A stretch of 64,000 bases of DNA from Fodinisporobacter ferrooxydans (GCF_022818495.1 NZ_CP089291.1:434001-498000); one strand, 5' to 3'; shown: positions 17,924 to 28,480, numbered from the stretch's first letter. Numbers and translations: made by a program. The notes: generated by a model from the sequence alone, not told the origin.

Positions 17924-17950
17924 CGACCGGCGGGAACACCTCGCCGGTCG
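17924..17950 (-). terminator. Intrinsic terminator of polC
   Basis: CGACCGGCG and CGCCGGTCG (17924-17932 and 17942-17950) form a perfect 9-bp GC-rich stem about 36 bases after the polC stop, followed on the minus strand by TTTTGC. It insulates polC from the convergent PucR gene. Confidence 0.8.
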
Positions 17951-17985
17951 CTTTGCTTGTTTGTTGACCGTTACGCCTGTTATGG

Positions 17986-20900
17986 TTAAAACAACGTAAG
18001 CTGGTTAGTCTCAGGCAATCCTTTCAGACAGCCATGTGTCTCCAACAGCTCAATAACGGTTTTCGATGCACGGGAGCGTTCTTGCAAATCTTGCACCGAC
18101 AAGAATTCTCCCTGCTTTGCCGCTTCGGCAATCCCTTTGGCCGCAGATTCGCCGACGCCGGCGAGTGCGCCAAATGGCGGCAACAGTCCATTTTGTTCTT
18201 TGACGACCTGGAATCGGATCGCATCCGATTTGTACAAATCAAGGGGCAGGAATTGAAAGCCCCGTGCTGTCATTTCCAGTGCCATTTCCAATACGGTGTG
18301 CAGCGCTTTTTCCTTTGGCGCCGCCTGAAATCCTTTTGCTTCGATTTCTTCAATTTTCGCCAAAATCGCAGCATAGCCTTTGCTCATGATGTCGAGATCA
18401 AAATCGTCCGCCCGCACAGAAAAGTAGGTTGCATAGAATTCCAGCGGATAATGAACTTTAAAATACGCAATCCGCACAGCCATCAGAACATATGCGGTAG
18501 CGTGCGCTTTCGGGAACATGTACTTGATCTGTTTGCACGACCAAATATACCAATCAGGCACGTTGTTGCGCTTCATCTCTTCTTCCATCTCCGGAGTCAA
18601 GCCTTTTCCCTTCCGCACGCTCTCCATGATTTTAAACGCAAATGACGGTTCAAGTCCGGCATATATGAGATAGACCATGATGTCATCCCGACAGCCGATC
18701 ACGTCTTTCAGTTTGCAAATCTGATCTTGAATCAATTTTTGCGCATTGTTCAGCCAGACGTCTGTCCCATGAGACAAGCCGGAGATTTGCAGCAGCTCAG
18801 AGAACGTACTCGGCTTCGTGTCTTCCAGCATCTGACGTACAAACTTTGTACCGAACTCCGGGATCCCGTAGGTTCCTGTTTTCGAGCGGATTTGTTCCGG
18901 CTTTACAGGATGTTCCGGATCGATTGTCAACGCATCTGTTCCGGAGAACAACGACATGACTTGCGGGTCATCCGTCGGAATCTTCTTCGGGTCAAGGCCC
19001 GTCAAGTCCTGCAGCATCCGTATGACCGTCGGATCGTCGTGTCCGAGTATATCGAGCTTAAGCAAGTTGTCGTGAATGGAATGGAAGTCAAAATGGGACG
19101 TACGCCACTCGGCGTTTTTATCATCTGCCGGGAATTGGATCGGGCAAAAATCGTAGACGTCCATGTAGTCAGGTACGACGAGTATTCCCCCAGGGTGCTG
19201 ACCGGTCGTTCGTTTAATCCCCGTACATCCTTGTACCAATCGAGTCATTTCCGCATTGCGCAAATTCCAGCCTTTTTCTTCCGCAAACTTCTTCACATAG
19301 CCAAAAGCCGTTTTTTCCGCAACTGTCGCAATCGTTCCCGCACGATACACGTACTCCTCGCCGAACAACACCTTGGTATATGCATGCGCCCGCGCCTGGT
19401 AGTCGCCTGAGAAGTTGAGATCGATATCAGGAACCTTGTCCCCTTTGAAGCCAAGGAACGTTTCGAAGGGGATGTCGTGCCCGTCTTTGTCGAGCCTGGT
19501 TCCGCATGACGGACACTCTTTATCCGGCAGGTCAAAACCGGAACCCACCGATCCATCTGCGATAAATTCACTGTATTGGCAAGACGGACAGCGATAGTGC
19601 GGCGGCAGCGGATTTACCTCGGTGATTTCGGACATTGTCGCCACAAAAGATGAGCCGACAGATCCCCGAGAACCGACCAAATAGCCGTCATCCAAGGATT
19701 TTTTCACAATCTTGTGCGAGATCAAATAGATGACAGAAAATCCGTGTGTGATAATGGAGTTCAACTCTTTTTCCAAACGTTTCTCCACAATTTCCGGCAA
19801 AGGATCGCCATAAAGTTTGCGCGCCTTTTCATAACACATGTTGCGTATGTCATCTTCGGCACCTTCAATTTTGGGCGTATACAATTGATCCGGAACCGGA
19901 GACACGTCTTCGATTTGATCCGCAATCCGGTTCGTATTTGTTACGACAACTTCCTCCGCCAACTCCGGACCAAGATAGGAAAAAGCATCCAGCATCTCAT
20001 CTGTCGACATCAGATATAGCGGCGGCTGGTCGGCAGCGGACGGATCATTTTGGGACTGCAGAAACACTTCCCGGAATATCGCATCTTCCGGGTTGAGAAA
20101 ATGCACATCCCCGGTAGCTACGACCGGCGTATCCAGCGTTTTGCCGATCTCAATGATCGTACGATGGTAATCTTTGATCGATTCCAATGATGCGATCGAT
20201 TCATTGCGCAAAAGGGGCTTGTAGTGCAAAAGCGGCTGAATCTCTAAATAATCGTAGAATTTAGCTATGTCCCGCAGCTCTTCTTTCGTCTTTCCGCGCA
20301 ATATTCCGTCGAAAATTTCCCCGTTCTGACAAGCGCTGCCGACCAGCAATCCTTCGCGATACTTGGTAATCAGGCTGCGTGGGACACGCGGGACGCGGTG
20401 AAAATATTTGACGTGAGATTCGGAAACCAGCTTGTACAAGTTTTTCAAACCCGTCTTGTTTTGCACCAAAATCGTCGCATGGAACGGACGGACGCGAGAA
20501 TAATCGACCTCGCCATCGTTCTCATTCAGTTTGGACAGTTGATCTTTTCCCTTCGCCTGTATGTCTTTCAGCATATATTGAAACACTTTTGCCAATGCGA
20601 TCGTGTCGTCAAGGGCGCGGTGTGCATTTACCAGTTCGACGCCAAATTTTTTCGCCAACGTCCCCAAGCGATAGTTGCGCTCATGCGGATAGAGCTTGCG
20701 GGCAAGGGGCAGCGTGTCGAGCACGACATTGCTCCACGGCTCCATGCCGATGCGTTTGGCGCAAGCTTTCAAAAAGCCCAAGTCAAAATCGGCATTATGT
20801 GCAACGAGCACAGCATCGCCCACAAATTCCCGGAAATCCGGCAGCACTTCCAAGAGTTTGCGCTTCCCGCGTACCATTTCGTTCGTAATATGTGTGAGTT

Positions 20901-22353
20901 CTGTGATCTTCGCGCTAATCGCAACTTCCGGATCGATCAATTCGGTCCACTCGCCGATGATCTCCCCGCCTTTCATCTTCACGGCAGCAATCTCGATCAA
21001 CGTGTTTTCCGCCGCATTCAAACCAGTGGTCTCCGTGTCAAATACGACCCAAGCTGTATTCTCATCAATTGTCCGGTTATTTTGCCCGTTCAATTGGAAG
21101 ACGATCGGCACACCATCATCCACTACATAAGCTTCCAGCCCCAGCAGACATTTGACGTTGTTTTTTTGCGCGGCACTATACGCTTCCGGGAACGACTGGA
21201 CTACGCCATGATCGGTCACCGCAATGGCCGTATGTCCCCACTTGGCAGCTTGCGCGATCAAGTCTTTCACTGGAGACACGCCGTCAAGGGGCGACATCGG
21301 CGTATGCAAATGCAGCTCCACCCGTTTTTTCTCCGCCAGATCTTTGCGTGCGGGCTTCGGTACTTCGTGCATATGCTGAATCATCAGCACAAGTTCCTTG
21401 GCAAATGTGTCGAATTGCACCGTGCCGCGCACCCGCAGATACATGCCGTCTTTCAGCAGCTTCAACATTTCCAGCTGCTTTTCCCCTTTGGCAAATGTCT
21501 TGCAGGAAATCGAATCCGTATTGTCGGAAATGTTAAACGTAAACAACGTGCGTCCCGATTGCAATTCCCGCACTTCTACACCAAAGATGCGCCCCTCCGC
21601 AACGACGTCGCGCATTTCGTCCTGAATTCGTTTGAGCTGTGTCCGTTCCATTTCAATCGGCGGACCGATTTCCACTTTGCCCGGCGCATCACCCTCTGTT
21701 TTTTCGCCTGCCGCCTTTGCCGCTTCCTGACGTTTCTCCTCTTCTGCTGCAGCAGCCGCCTTTTGCACTTCCGCCCGATCCTGTTCTTCCACCAGTGAGC
21801 GGATTTTTTCAAACGCTTCCGTTCGCTTTTCCTGATCGGTATATATGCGTACATGCCATGACAGTCCCAAATGCTCATTGAGCCAAAGAGCCAGTTGTTC
21901 GTCATACTGCTTCTGGCGGCAACGATTGATGATTACATCTGACGTGACCGGCACAAGCAATGTTCGATCTTCCAATGATAGTCCTGTGCTATCCCGCAAT
22001 TCCCCTTTTAAGGACATATCGTCGCCAAGCACCTCATCGACAACAAACGGCCAATAGTCATATAGCAAATGGGCGGCATCTAAGGGGCCGTGGCTATATT
22101 CAAAGCGAACTTTGATCTGAACGGAAAATGGGGCAAAATATGCCCGAAACGCTTCCAGCACCCGCATGTAAACCGGAGCCGGCAGATGCTTGTCCACACG
22201 GAACTTCGCTTGTACCATTCGGTCATGCCGATATAGGATCGCTTTATCGATAAATTCACTTTGACTCAATGCTTGCAAAACATCCGGTTCTTGTATTCCA
22301 AGACGTTCACAAAAAAAAGAGAGACTTCGCCGATTTACATCCACAAGACTCAT
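17986..22353 (-). CDS. polC: DNA polymerase III subunit alpha, Gram-positive PolC type
   Basis: PolC is the replicative polymerase of Firmicutes. The 1455-residue product has the family's usual size and domain order: N-terminal domains, OB-fold (about 230-320), a PHP domain (VELHLHTPMSPLDGV near residue 345) interrupted by a DEDD 3'-5' exonuclease (VFDTETTGLNAAENTLIEI; VLVAHNADFDLGF; HRALDDTIAL), then palm with the catalytic PDIDLNFSG motif, a zinc-binding insertion with two cysteine pairs (CPSC..., CPSCGTRL), and the fingers and C-terminal domains. A charged, alanine/glutamate-rich linker at about residues 190-230 is typical. It is essential and should be constitutive. The usual neighbours (proS, rseP, rimP-nusA) are absent on both sides. 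Confidence 0.98.
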   Translation of the reverse strand: MSLVDVNRRSLSFFCERLGIQEPDVLQALSQSEFIDKAILYRHDRMVQAKFRVDKHLPAPVYMRVLEAFRAYFAPFSVQIKVRFEYSHGPLDAAHLLYDYWPFVVDEVLGDDMSLKGELRDSTGLSLEDRTLLVPVTSDVIINRCRQKQYDEQLALWLNEHLGLSWHVRIYTDQEKRTEAFEKIRSLVEEQDRAEVQKAAAAAEEEKRQEAAKAAGEKTEGDAPGKVEIGPPIEMERTQLKRIQDEMRDVVAEGRIFGVEVRELQSGRTLFTFNISDNTDSISCKTFAKGEKQLEMLKLLKDGMYLRVRGTVQFDTFAKELVLMIQHMHEVPKPARKDLAEKKRVELHLHTPMSPLDGVSPVKDLIAQAAKWGHTAIAVTDHGVVQSFPEAYSAAQKNNVKCLLGLEAYVVDDGVPIVFQLNGQNNRTIDENTAWVVFDTETTGLNAAENTLIEIAAVKMKGGEIIGEWTELIDPEVAISAKITELTHITNEMVRGKRKLLEVLPDFREFVGDAVLVAHNADFDLGFLKACAKRIGMEPWSNVVLDTLPLARKLYPHERNYRLGTLAKKFGVELVNAHRALDDTIALAKVFQYMLKDIQAKGKDQLSKLNENDGEVDYSRVRPFHATILVQNKTGLKNLYKLVSESHVKYFHRVPRVPRSLITKYREGLLVGSACQNGEIFDGILRGKTKEELRDIAKFYDYLEIQPLLHYKPLLRNESIASLESIKDYHRTIIEIGKTLDTPVVATGDVHFLNPEDAIFREVFLQSQNDPSAADQPPLYLMSTDEMLDAFSYLGPELAEEVVVTNTNRIADQIEDVSPVPDQLYTPKIEGAEDDIRNMCYEKARKLYGDPLPEIVEKRLEKELNSIITHGFSVIYLISHKIVKKSLDDGYLVGSRGSVGSSFVATMSEITEVNPLPPHYRCPSCQYSEFIADGSVGSGFDLPDKECPSCGTRLDKDGHDIPFETFLGFKGDKVPDIDLNFSGDYQARAHAYTKVLFGEEYVYRAGTIATVAEKTAFGYVKKFAEEKGWNLRNAEMTRLVQGCTGIKRTTGQHPGGILVVPDYMDVYDFCPIQFPADDKNAEWRTSHFDFHSIHDNLLKLDILGHDDPTVIRMLQDLTGLDPKKIPTDDPQVMSLFSGTDALTIDPEHPVKPEQIRSKTGTYGIPEFGTKFVRQMLEDTKPSTFSELLQISGLSHGTDVWLNNAQKLIQDQICKLKDVIGCRDDIMVYLIYAGLEPSFAFKIMESVRKGKGLTPEMEEEMKRNNVPDWYIWSCKQIKYMFPKAHATAYVLMAVRIAYFKVHYPLEFYATYFSVRADDFDLDIMSKGYAAILAKIEEIEAKGFQAAPKEKALHTVLEMALEMTARGFQFLPLDLYKSDAIRFQVVKEQNGLLPPFGALAGVGESAAKGIAEAAKQGEFLSVQDLQERSRASKTVIELLETHGCLKGLPETNQLTLF

Positions 22354-22461
22354 ACTGGCAAAATTCCCCCCTATATTCGTTTCGTTATTTTATGAAGCAA
22401 TTTTGTCGAACCATACGATTTCATGTCGTTTCGCTAGTTTATTAGTTTCGATATGGAAGGA

Positions 22462-22486
22462 AAAAAATCCTGCCGAAAAGGCAGGA
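22462..22486 (-). terminator. Intrinsic terminator of the MFS gene
   Basis: On the minus strand CCTGCC, a short loop and GGCAGG form a stem followed directly by ATTTTTTT, about 57 bases after the MFS stop codon at 22543. It separates that gene from polC downstream. Confidence 0.85.
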
Positions 22487-22542
22487 ATGAAATGCTGGAC
22501 ACCCAAACTTTTTTTGGGAGTCAGTTTTTATTCTATTTTTAT

Positions 22543-23937
22543 TCAGATCTTTAAATCCGAGCCCCCGGTGGCAACTGCAGGATCGACAGGCAGACGATTG
22601 ACAGATTCCAGAGAGCGGCCGGTCGTTTTCGGTCCTAATAAAGCAATATCTACAATAATGAGAATCATGGCACACGCTACCACGCCAAAAAAAGTTGTGG
22701 CTCCATACTGTTTTAATACGGGAAGCAGGACAAACGGCATCAATCCGCTCATAATCCGGCTTAAGCTATAGGCAGAACCGGCAGCAGTCGCCCGAACGGC
22801 TGTCGGAAAAATTTCTGCTTGATAAATATGAAAGGAGTTCGAGAAGATATTGCTGACCAATGTGTAAAGAAATCCAAATGCGACGATCATCCCTGCCGAA
22901 CCGGATAGTCCAAACAAAAGTCCGAATCCCGCCATCAAAAAGGCCGAAAGGGAAATCAGCCACTTCCGCTCCATTCGCTCTACAAGAAATAACGACAAAT
23001 ACGAACCGACAGGATATCCGATAAAGGAAAGTGCAGTAAATCCAAGAGAACTTACAATTGCAAATCCTTTTTGCGAGAGGATGATCGGTACGAGCGATCC
23101 GAATCCATAGTAACCGAATGTCTGGAGTATCTGGAAAATATACAGCATAACAGTACGTCCAATATATTCTCTGCCAAACAACTTTGAAAAGGGAAAATCG
23201 GTTTTTACAACAGGAACGGTCTCCTTTAGTTCTGGCAGTTTGCCATACAACCGTTGCGATTCTGCTTCAAATCCTCGCATCAGTTGTTCTGCTTCCGCTT
23301 TCCTGCCGGCAGATTCCAACCAACGGGGCGATTCCGGAAGATCCCTGCGCAAAAACCAGACGATTACCGCTCCCAGTGAGCCAAGGATAAAAATCCAACG
23401 CCAGCCGTCTATGCCTAACGGATGCAAAGGGATCAGCCAGCGCGCCAAAAATCCCACACATGGCACGCCTAAAAATCCAAGGGTATACGCCCATGCGGTG
23501 TAACGACCGCGCTTTGCAGCAGGAAGGAGTTCCCCCAAATACACATCGCACAATGGCAATTCCACTCCCAATCCGATACCCGCCAAAAATCGAAAGAGAA
23601 TGAGTGCAGTAACACTGGTACTAAATGCGCCTAGTAAAGTAAAGATGGAATACACCAGTAAAGTAAACATATACGTCCGCTTGCGTCCCAAACGATCCGC
23701 CATTCTTCCCAAAAAAACGGCTCCAAAGAACATCCCCAAAAAACTCGATCCGATCAGCAAAGGCAATTGTTTGGCATCGACATGGAATTGTTTCGCAAGT
23801 ACAGCTGCCAATGCACCTGATAAAAAAATATCATACAGATCAAAAAACGTTCCCAGTCCGATAATCACTGTGGCCTTTTTGTGAAATGGACTGATTGGCA
23901 GCCGATTCAGACGATCCGCTATACTTGCCGAACTCAT
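22543..23937 (-). CDS. MFS transporter, sugar/aromatic-acid porter type
   Basis: This 464-residue membrane protein has about 12 hydrophobic segments and the MFS motif A in GRMADRLGRKRTYM between segments 2 and 3, followed by RFLAGIGLGVELPL in segment 4. The central loop of about 60 residues contains PESPRWLESAGRKAEAEQL, typical of the sugar porter and metabolite:H+ symporter groups. The ATG at 23937 (MSSASIADRL) follows AGGGGGGA; the longer reading from 23979 lacks a site. It stands alone with its own terminator, so its substrate cannot be inferred from context. Confidence 0.88.
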   Translation of the reverse strand: MSSASIADRLNRLPISPFHKKATVIIGLGTFFDLYDIFLSGALAAVLAKQFHVDAKQLPLLIGSSFLGMFFGAVFLGRMADRLGRKRTYMFTLLVYSIFTLLGAFSTSVTALILFRFLAGIGLGVELPLCDVYLGELLPAAKRGRYTAWAYTLGFLGVPCVGFLARWLIPLHPLGIDGWRWIFILGSLGAVIVWFLRRDLPESPRWLESAGRKAEAEQLMRGFEAESQRLYGKLPELKETVPVVKTDFPFSKLFGREYIGRTVMLYIFQILQTFGYYGFGSLVPIILSQKGFAIVSSLGFTALSFIGYPVGSYLSLFLVERMERKWLISLSAFLMAGFGLLFGLSGSAGMIVAFGFLYTLVSNIFSNSFHIYQAEIFPTAVRATAAGSAYSLSRIMSGLMPFVLLPVLKQYGATTFFGVVACAMILIIVDIALLGPKTTGRSLESVNRLPVDPAVATGGSDLKI

Positions 23938-24433
23938 GAAAATCCCCCCTAATGATTTAAGCGCTTTCAAAGCTCGCAAACGATGTCACGCGATTCAGAA
24001 AAATAATAAATAATTCTATTTATTCTGTATTTTAAATCGTAATCATTTGTATAAAAATTGTCAATCCAGGAAAATTTTTTATTTAAACTAAAAATCTCCT
24101 GATATTGATGTTACTTTGTGCAAGGGGCAGGCATGCTTGCACATGCAGGAGATCCTGTTATTTAAATTTCTTCGAGTTTGAAATTGAAAGATATGAGAAT
24201 AGGATTGCAAAGATTGGTCTGTCAAAACATTTCGTACATTTCGTTCTGATTCTATATCATATGATTGTCTCAGGAAAAAATAGAACTGCGAATGGAAAAT
24301 GCTGATAAATGGAACCCCCCCATCTGTGCCTGTGCCGCCTGTGCTTGGACAGAATCGGGGGGAATTGTGTTTCAATCTTTCGCTTGCTTTCATCTTTATC
24401 CAAGTTTCATCTTTATCTATGTTTCATCGATGT
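23938..24433. other. 496-base gap with a G/C-run hairpin and tandem repeats after topB
   Basis: No gene is seen here. A run of seven C (24315-24321) faces a run of six G (24357-24362), and the flanking ATCTGT/ACAGAAT bases can extend the pairing with bulges; the loop holds GTGCC/TGTGCC/GTGC repeats. Immediately after the topB stop (minus direction) come 17-base tandem units at 24388-24404 and 24405-24421 (TTTCATCTTTATC plus four bases) and a partial third to 24432. The rest is AT-rich and probably contains the MFS promoter. Confidence 0.5.
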
Positions 24434-26632
24434 TTAAACTTTGTCTAGTTTCAGTTTGGCAAGTGCTTCTGCAAGAGCCGGATTCTTGGGTTCGGCATTT
24501 TCCTTGTTCTGCTTTTGCAAATAGTTGCTGATATCCCGCTTTGAAACTTTGGTGTGTTTTTCTTTACTTCTTCTTTCATTAAAAGCTGCAAGTTTTTCTT
24601 TAAATCCGCAGCTGCAAACGAATATTTGCCCTTCTCCTTCCCCGCGCAATTCCAGCCGTTTGTGGCAGTTCGGACATCTGGCATTGGTCGTTTTGGAAAT
24701 GTTCTTTCTGTGGCCACACTCTCGATCCTGGCAAATCAGCATTTTTCCCTTTTTGCCGTTTACTTCAAGCATAGGCTTTCCGCATTCGGGACATCGGGTT
24801 CCCGTAATATTGTCATGTCGAAATTGCTTTTCACTGAATGTGATCTCATTCACAACTGCTTTTGCGTAGCTTCTCATTTCGTTGACAAACGTATGTTTGG
24901 AAAGTAAGCCTTTGGATATCAAAGCTAATTTTTGCTCCCATTCTGCCGTTAAACGCGGTGACTTTAACTCATTTGGCACCAGTTCGAGCAGTTGCTTTCC
25001 CTTTGAAGTCAAAAAGATATCTTTACCCTTCTTCTCAATGAAGAAGCTATGAAACAGTTTTTCAATAATATCTGCTCGCGTCGCAACAGTACCTAATCCC
25101 CCGGTCTCCCCGATCGTTTGAATCAAGTCCTGTTTTGCACTAGCCATGTATCGAACCGGGTTTTCCATTGCGGAAAGCAAACTGCCCTCATTGAAATGCT
25201 CAGGTGGTTTTGTCTCTCCCTTTGTTTGCGATATCTCCATGATTGGCAACCGGTCGCCGATTTGGATATTTGGCAAAAGTTGCTCGGAAATGCCAGTTGA
25301 ATCCTCTTCTTCCAAGGGATTTTCGTAAACTTCCTTCCATCCCGCAGCAATCACCATTTTTCCTTTTGCAAGAAACAGTTCCTCCCCAATTTTTGCGCGT
25401 ATGGTTGTTTGCTCAAATTCAAAAGGCGGATATAAAACAGCGAAAAACCGTTTTATGACCAAATCATACAATTTCCGTTCTTTATCGCTGAGCTTGCTGA
25501 GATACACGGGTTCTTCCGTGGGAATAATCGCATGATGATCGGAAACTTTCGTATCGTCCACAAATGACTTGCCAGGCCGTATCGGATGTTTCAAAACCTT
25601 GGACGCCATTTTCCCATAGGGTCCTACATTGCAAGCTTTTACACGCTCCTGCAATGTATCCACAATATCGGCAGAAATATAGCGAGAGTCTGTTCGCGGG
25701 TAAGTCAATAGTTTATGTTGTTCATACAGCCGCTGCAAAATCGAAAGTGTTTCTTTGGCCGAATAATCAAAAAACTTATGTGCATCCCTTTGCAGTTCCG
25801 TTAAATCATACAATTGCGGTGCGTACGTTTTTTTATAAGACTTATCTACATCTATAATCTCGGCATGTTTATTTTTTAGTTGCTGCAATATTCGGTCGCA
25901 TGTTTCTTTCGAGAACGTTTTTATGTCTTTTGTTTGGCGATCCTGCCAAATGAGCCGCAGCTTGTTGTTCGCCACAGCGGCAATACCATAAAAAGTTCTT
26001 GGCTGAAACCTTTGGATCTCTTCCTCCCTTTGTGCAATCATGGCAAGAGTGGGAGTCTGCACCCGGCCGCAGGAAAGTTGTGCATTGTATTTGCAAGTCA
26101 ACGCCCGCGTCGCATTGATCCCGACAAGCCAGTCTGCCTCTGCACGTGCCACCGCAGATGCAAACAGATGCTCGTACTCTCTGCCATCCCGCAGCTTTCG
26201 AAATCCGTCCCGAATGGCCTGATCCGTGACGGAAGAAATCCAAAGACGCTGAATCGGCTTTTTGACGCGCGCCATTTCGATAATCCATCTGGCTACCAGT
26301 TCACCTTCACGGCCTGCGTCTGTGGCAATCACAATATTGTTCACATCGCTTCGGTTCAATTGTGCTTTCACCGCATAAAACTGCCTGCTGCTTTGTTTAA
26401 TGACAACGAGCTTAAGAGGTGACGGAAGCATTGGCAAATCCTCAATCTTCCACGTTTTATACGTTTCCCCATAAGCTTCAGGATCTGCTAATGTAACCAG
26501 ATGCCCCAATGCCCAAGTAACAATATATCGTTCCCCTTCAAAAAACCCGTTTCCCTTTTTAGCGCACTGCAAAACACGCGCGATGTCCCTTCCTACCGAA
26601 GGTTTTTCCGCTAAAACAAGTACCTTGCCCAT
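24434..26632 (-). CDS. topB: DNA topoisomerase III (type IA)
   Basis: TopB relaxes and decatenates DNA through a transient single-strand break. The 732-residue product carries the TOPRIM domain (VLVLAEKPSVGRDIARVL; ATDAGREGELVARWI), the type IA core with the active-site tyrosine in LTYPRTDSRYI (near residue 315), and LSCGRVQTPTLAMIAQRE. Two C-terminal four-cysteine zinc ribbons follow, CPECGKPM...CQDRECG and CPNCHKRL...CSCGF, then a lysine-rich tail. The start is ATG 26632. It is read in the same direction as the helicase gene 31 bases upstream, so the two may be co-transcribed. Confidence 0.95.
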   Translation of the reverse strand: MGKVLVLAEKPSVGRDIARVLQCAKKGNGFFEGERYIVTWALGHLVTLADPEAYGETYKTWKIEDLPMLPSPLKLVVIKQSSRQFYAVKAQLNRSDVNNIVIATDAGREGELVARWIIEMARVKKPIQRLWISSVTDQAIRDGFRKLRDGREYEHLFASAVARAEADWLVGINATRALTCKYNAQLSCGRVQTPTLAMIAQREEEIQRFQPRTFYGIAAVANNKLRLIWQDRQTKDIKTFSKETCDRILQQLKNKHAEIIDVDKSYKKTYAPQLYDLTELQRDAHKFFDYSAKETLSILQRLYEQHKLLTYPRTDSRYISADIVDTLQERVKACNVGPYGKMASKVLKHPIRPGKSFVDDTKVSDHHAIIPTEEPVYLSKLSDKERKLYDLVIKRFFAVLYPPFEFEQTTIRAKIGEELFLAKGKMVIAAGWKEVYENPLEEEDSTGISEQLLPNIQIGDRLPIMEISQTKGETKPPEHFNEGSLLSAMENPVRYMASAKQDLIQTIGETGGLGTVATRADIIEKLFHSFFIEKKGKDIFLTSKGKQLLELVPNELKSPRLTAEWEQKLALISKGLLSKHTFVNEMRSYAKAVVNEITFSEKQFRHDNITGTRCPECGKPMLEVNGKKGKMLICQDRECGHRKNISKTTNARCPNCHKRLELRGEGEGQIFVCSCGFKEKLAAFNERRSKEKHTKVSKRDISNYLQKQNKENAEPKNPALAEALAKLKLDKV

Positions 26633-26663
26633 ACTCCTTTATCCACTCCAAACAACGAACTGT

Positions 26664-28016
26664 CTATTTGCTGCGACTTCGAGAACCGGACCGTCCGCCG
26701 CTCGAACGATAACTACCTCTACGGCCTCTTTCATTCGAATGATTGTCATCCCGATCCCGGAATGCACTGCCATTGTGTCCCCTTACCCGTTCTCTTTGAT
26801 TTTTTCGCTCACGTTTTCCATGGCGTGCATTCGAATGGGAAAGAGATTCAGATCGCGCATTCTCCCTGCGTGTTTTTTCCTTTTCTTTTGGCACCATCTG
26901 TTGCCCATCGAAATGAATTCTTTCAATAGAACGATGAATTCCTTGTTCGATCAAATGCAGAAACGGGCGATCTTTCGGTGCTGCGAAAGTGACAGAAACT
27001 CCGGTCTCTCCTGCTCGCCCGGTACGCCCGATGCGATGGATGTAACTCTCTACATCATGTGGGATGTCGTAATTGAAGACATGCGTTACGCCTTCGATAT
27101 CCAGACCACGCGCCGCCACATCTGTAGCTATCAAATACTGGATTTTCGCTTCACGGAATTGCTTCATGACTTTCTCACGCTTTGCCTGCGAGAGATCTCC
27201 ATGCAGTTCATCCGCTTGAAACCCTAATCCTTGTAACGATTCATTCAACTTTTTTGCACGCAGTTTTGTCCGGCAAAAAATGATTGCCAAATATGGATTG
27301 TAACGTTCCAATGTCTTCACGAGCGCTTGCTGCTTGGCGCGATCCGTTGTTTCAATAACGACTTGCTCAATCTCATCAACGGTTACATGTTCACTTTTTA
27401 CTTTTACTTCAAAAGGATTATGCAAATATCGTTTAGCCAATGAACGAATTTCGTTTGGCATCGTTGCCGAAAAGAGCATCATTTGTCGATCCGCTGATGC
27501 CTGTGCGATGATTTGCTCAACTTCAGACAAAAAGCCCATATGCAACATCAAATCTGCTTCATCGAGCACAAGCATAGAGAGCTTGTAGAGATCAATGGTG
27601 CCTCTGCGCAGATGATCCAGCAGCCGTCCAGGGGTGCCGATGACGATATGTGTCGCTCTTTTTAATTTACGCACTTGCGCTTCTACATCCTGCCCGCCGT
27701 ATGCTGCCAACACTTCCGCACCTACGGTAGATGCGATTTTTTTCACTTCGATAGTAATCTGCAGAGCAAGTTCCCGTGTGGGTGTGATAATCAAGGATTG
27801 AACAACGGGAATTTGCGGATCGATCCGCTCTAAAATCGGTAAAAGGAAAGCAAACGTCTTCCCCGTTCCCGTCTGTGCCTGTGCGATCATGTCTTTTCCT
27901 TGAAGCAATACGGGAATGGCTTTCTCCTGAATTGGCGTCGGCTCTAGAATCCCCAAAGTGCGGATCCGTTTTACAATGTCCGGGCGAATGCCGAGCTCCA
28001 GAAATCTGCTGGCCAT
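26664..28016 (-). CDS. DEAD-box ATP-dependent RNA helicase
   Basis: This 450-residue helicase has the Q motif ([14 protein letters not shown]), motif I AQTGTGKT, Ia [26 protein letters not shown] and motif [12 protein letters not shown], over about residues 1-365. A basic tail of about 75 residues rich in Arg, Ser, Gly and Asn (for example [20 protein letters not shown] near the end) should bind RNA. Start ATG 28016 (MASRFLELG) follows GAGGTGA; the longer frame upstream is not supported. Such helicases (CshA-like) act in RNA decay and ribosome assembly, especially in the cold, and here the gene sits just downstream of a cold-shock protein gene. Which Csh orthologue it is cannot be settled by eye. 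Confidence 0.93.
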   Translation of the reverse strand: MASRFLELGIRPDIVKRIRTLGILEPTPIQEKAIPVLLQGKDMIAQAQTGTGKTFAFLLPILERIDPQIPVVQSLIITPTRELALQITIEVKKIASTVGAEVLAAYGGQDVEAQVRKLKRATHIVIGTPGRLLDHLRRGTIDLYKLSMLVLDEADLMLHMGFLSEVEQIIAQASADRQMMLFSATMPNEIRSLAKRYLHNPFEVKVKSEHVTVDEIEQVVIETTDRAKQQALVKTLERYNPYLAIIFCRTKLRAKKLNESLQGLGFQADELHGDLSQAKREKVMKQFREAKIQYLIATDVAARGLDIEGVTHVFNYDIPHDVESYIHRIGRTGRAGETGVSVTFAAPKDRPFLHLIEQGIHRSIERIHFDGQQMVPKEKEKTRRENARSESLSHSNARHGKRERKNQRERVRGHNGSAFRDRDDNHSNERGRRGSYRSSGGRSGSRSRSK

Positions 28017-28144
28017 ACACTTCACCTCTCTTTTCTGCTTCTGCTTGCAATGATCCGATCCCTGATTTTTTAAAAAATGCATAAACACGAAGTATTCAAA
28101 AAGCCACACACCTCTAGTATTTACTGAGTCGTGCGGCTTCCATT

Positions 28145-28172
28145 AAAAAAACTGCCCAGCGGCGGGCAGTTT
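28145..28172 (-). terminator. Intrinsic terminator of the cold-shock gene
   Basis: On the minus strand AAACTGCCC pairs with GGGCAGTTT, followed by a run of T, about 42 bases after the csp stop. It lies between csp and the helicase gene, so these are separate transcripts unless readthrough occurs. Confidence 0.88.
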
Positions 28173-28213
28173 CGAAGATCCATTTTTCAATGAACCGTTC
28201 TTCAATTCTTCAA

Positions 28214-28414
28214 TTAGAGCTTGACAACATTTTCAGCTTGTGGGCCGCGGTTGCCTTGAACAACGTTGAATTGAACGCGTTGTCCTTCTTCCAAAGACTT
28301 GAATCCGGAACCTGTAATTGCGGAAAAGTGAACGAATACGTCGCTTCCGCCTTCAACTTCGATAAATCCAAATCCTTTTTCTGCGTTAAACCATTTCACT
28401 GTACCTGTTTGCAT
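28214..28414 (-). CDS. Cold-shock protein, CspA/CspB family
   Basis: This is a 66-residue single-stranded nucleic acid binding OB-fold protein, an RNA chaperone. It has the RNP1 motif KGFGFIEV and RNP2 motif VFVHFSAI, and ends [12 protein letters not shown]. The start is ATG 28414 (MQTGTVKWF), eight bases after GGAGG; a longer frame adding 13 residues runs through that site and is not real. The gene has a leader of about 150 bases with a 20-bp hairpin, upstream of which is a TATAAT box. Confidence 0.97.
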   Translation of the reverse strand: MQTGTVKWFNAEKGFGFIEVEGGSDVFVHFSAITGSGFKSLEEGQRVQFNVVQGNRGPQAENVVKL

Positions 28415-28480
28415 TTGTAAAACCTCCAAATAATTTTTTAATATGCTACTCAATTTACATGGTTAAAACATGGTAAAAAA

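Noticed and set aside
20398-21798. 466-codon plus-strand frame opposite polC
   Set aside because: It is an antisense shadow of the polC coding sequence, Cys/His/Arg/Phe-rich with no domain features.
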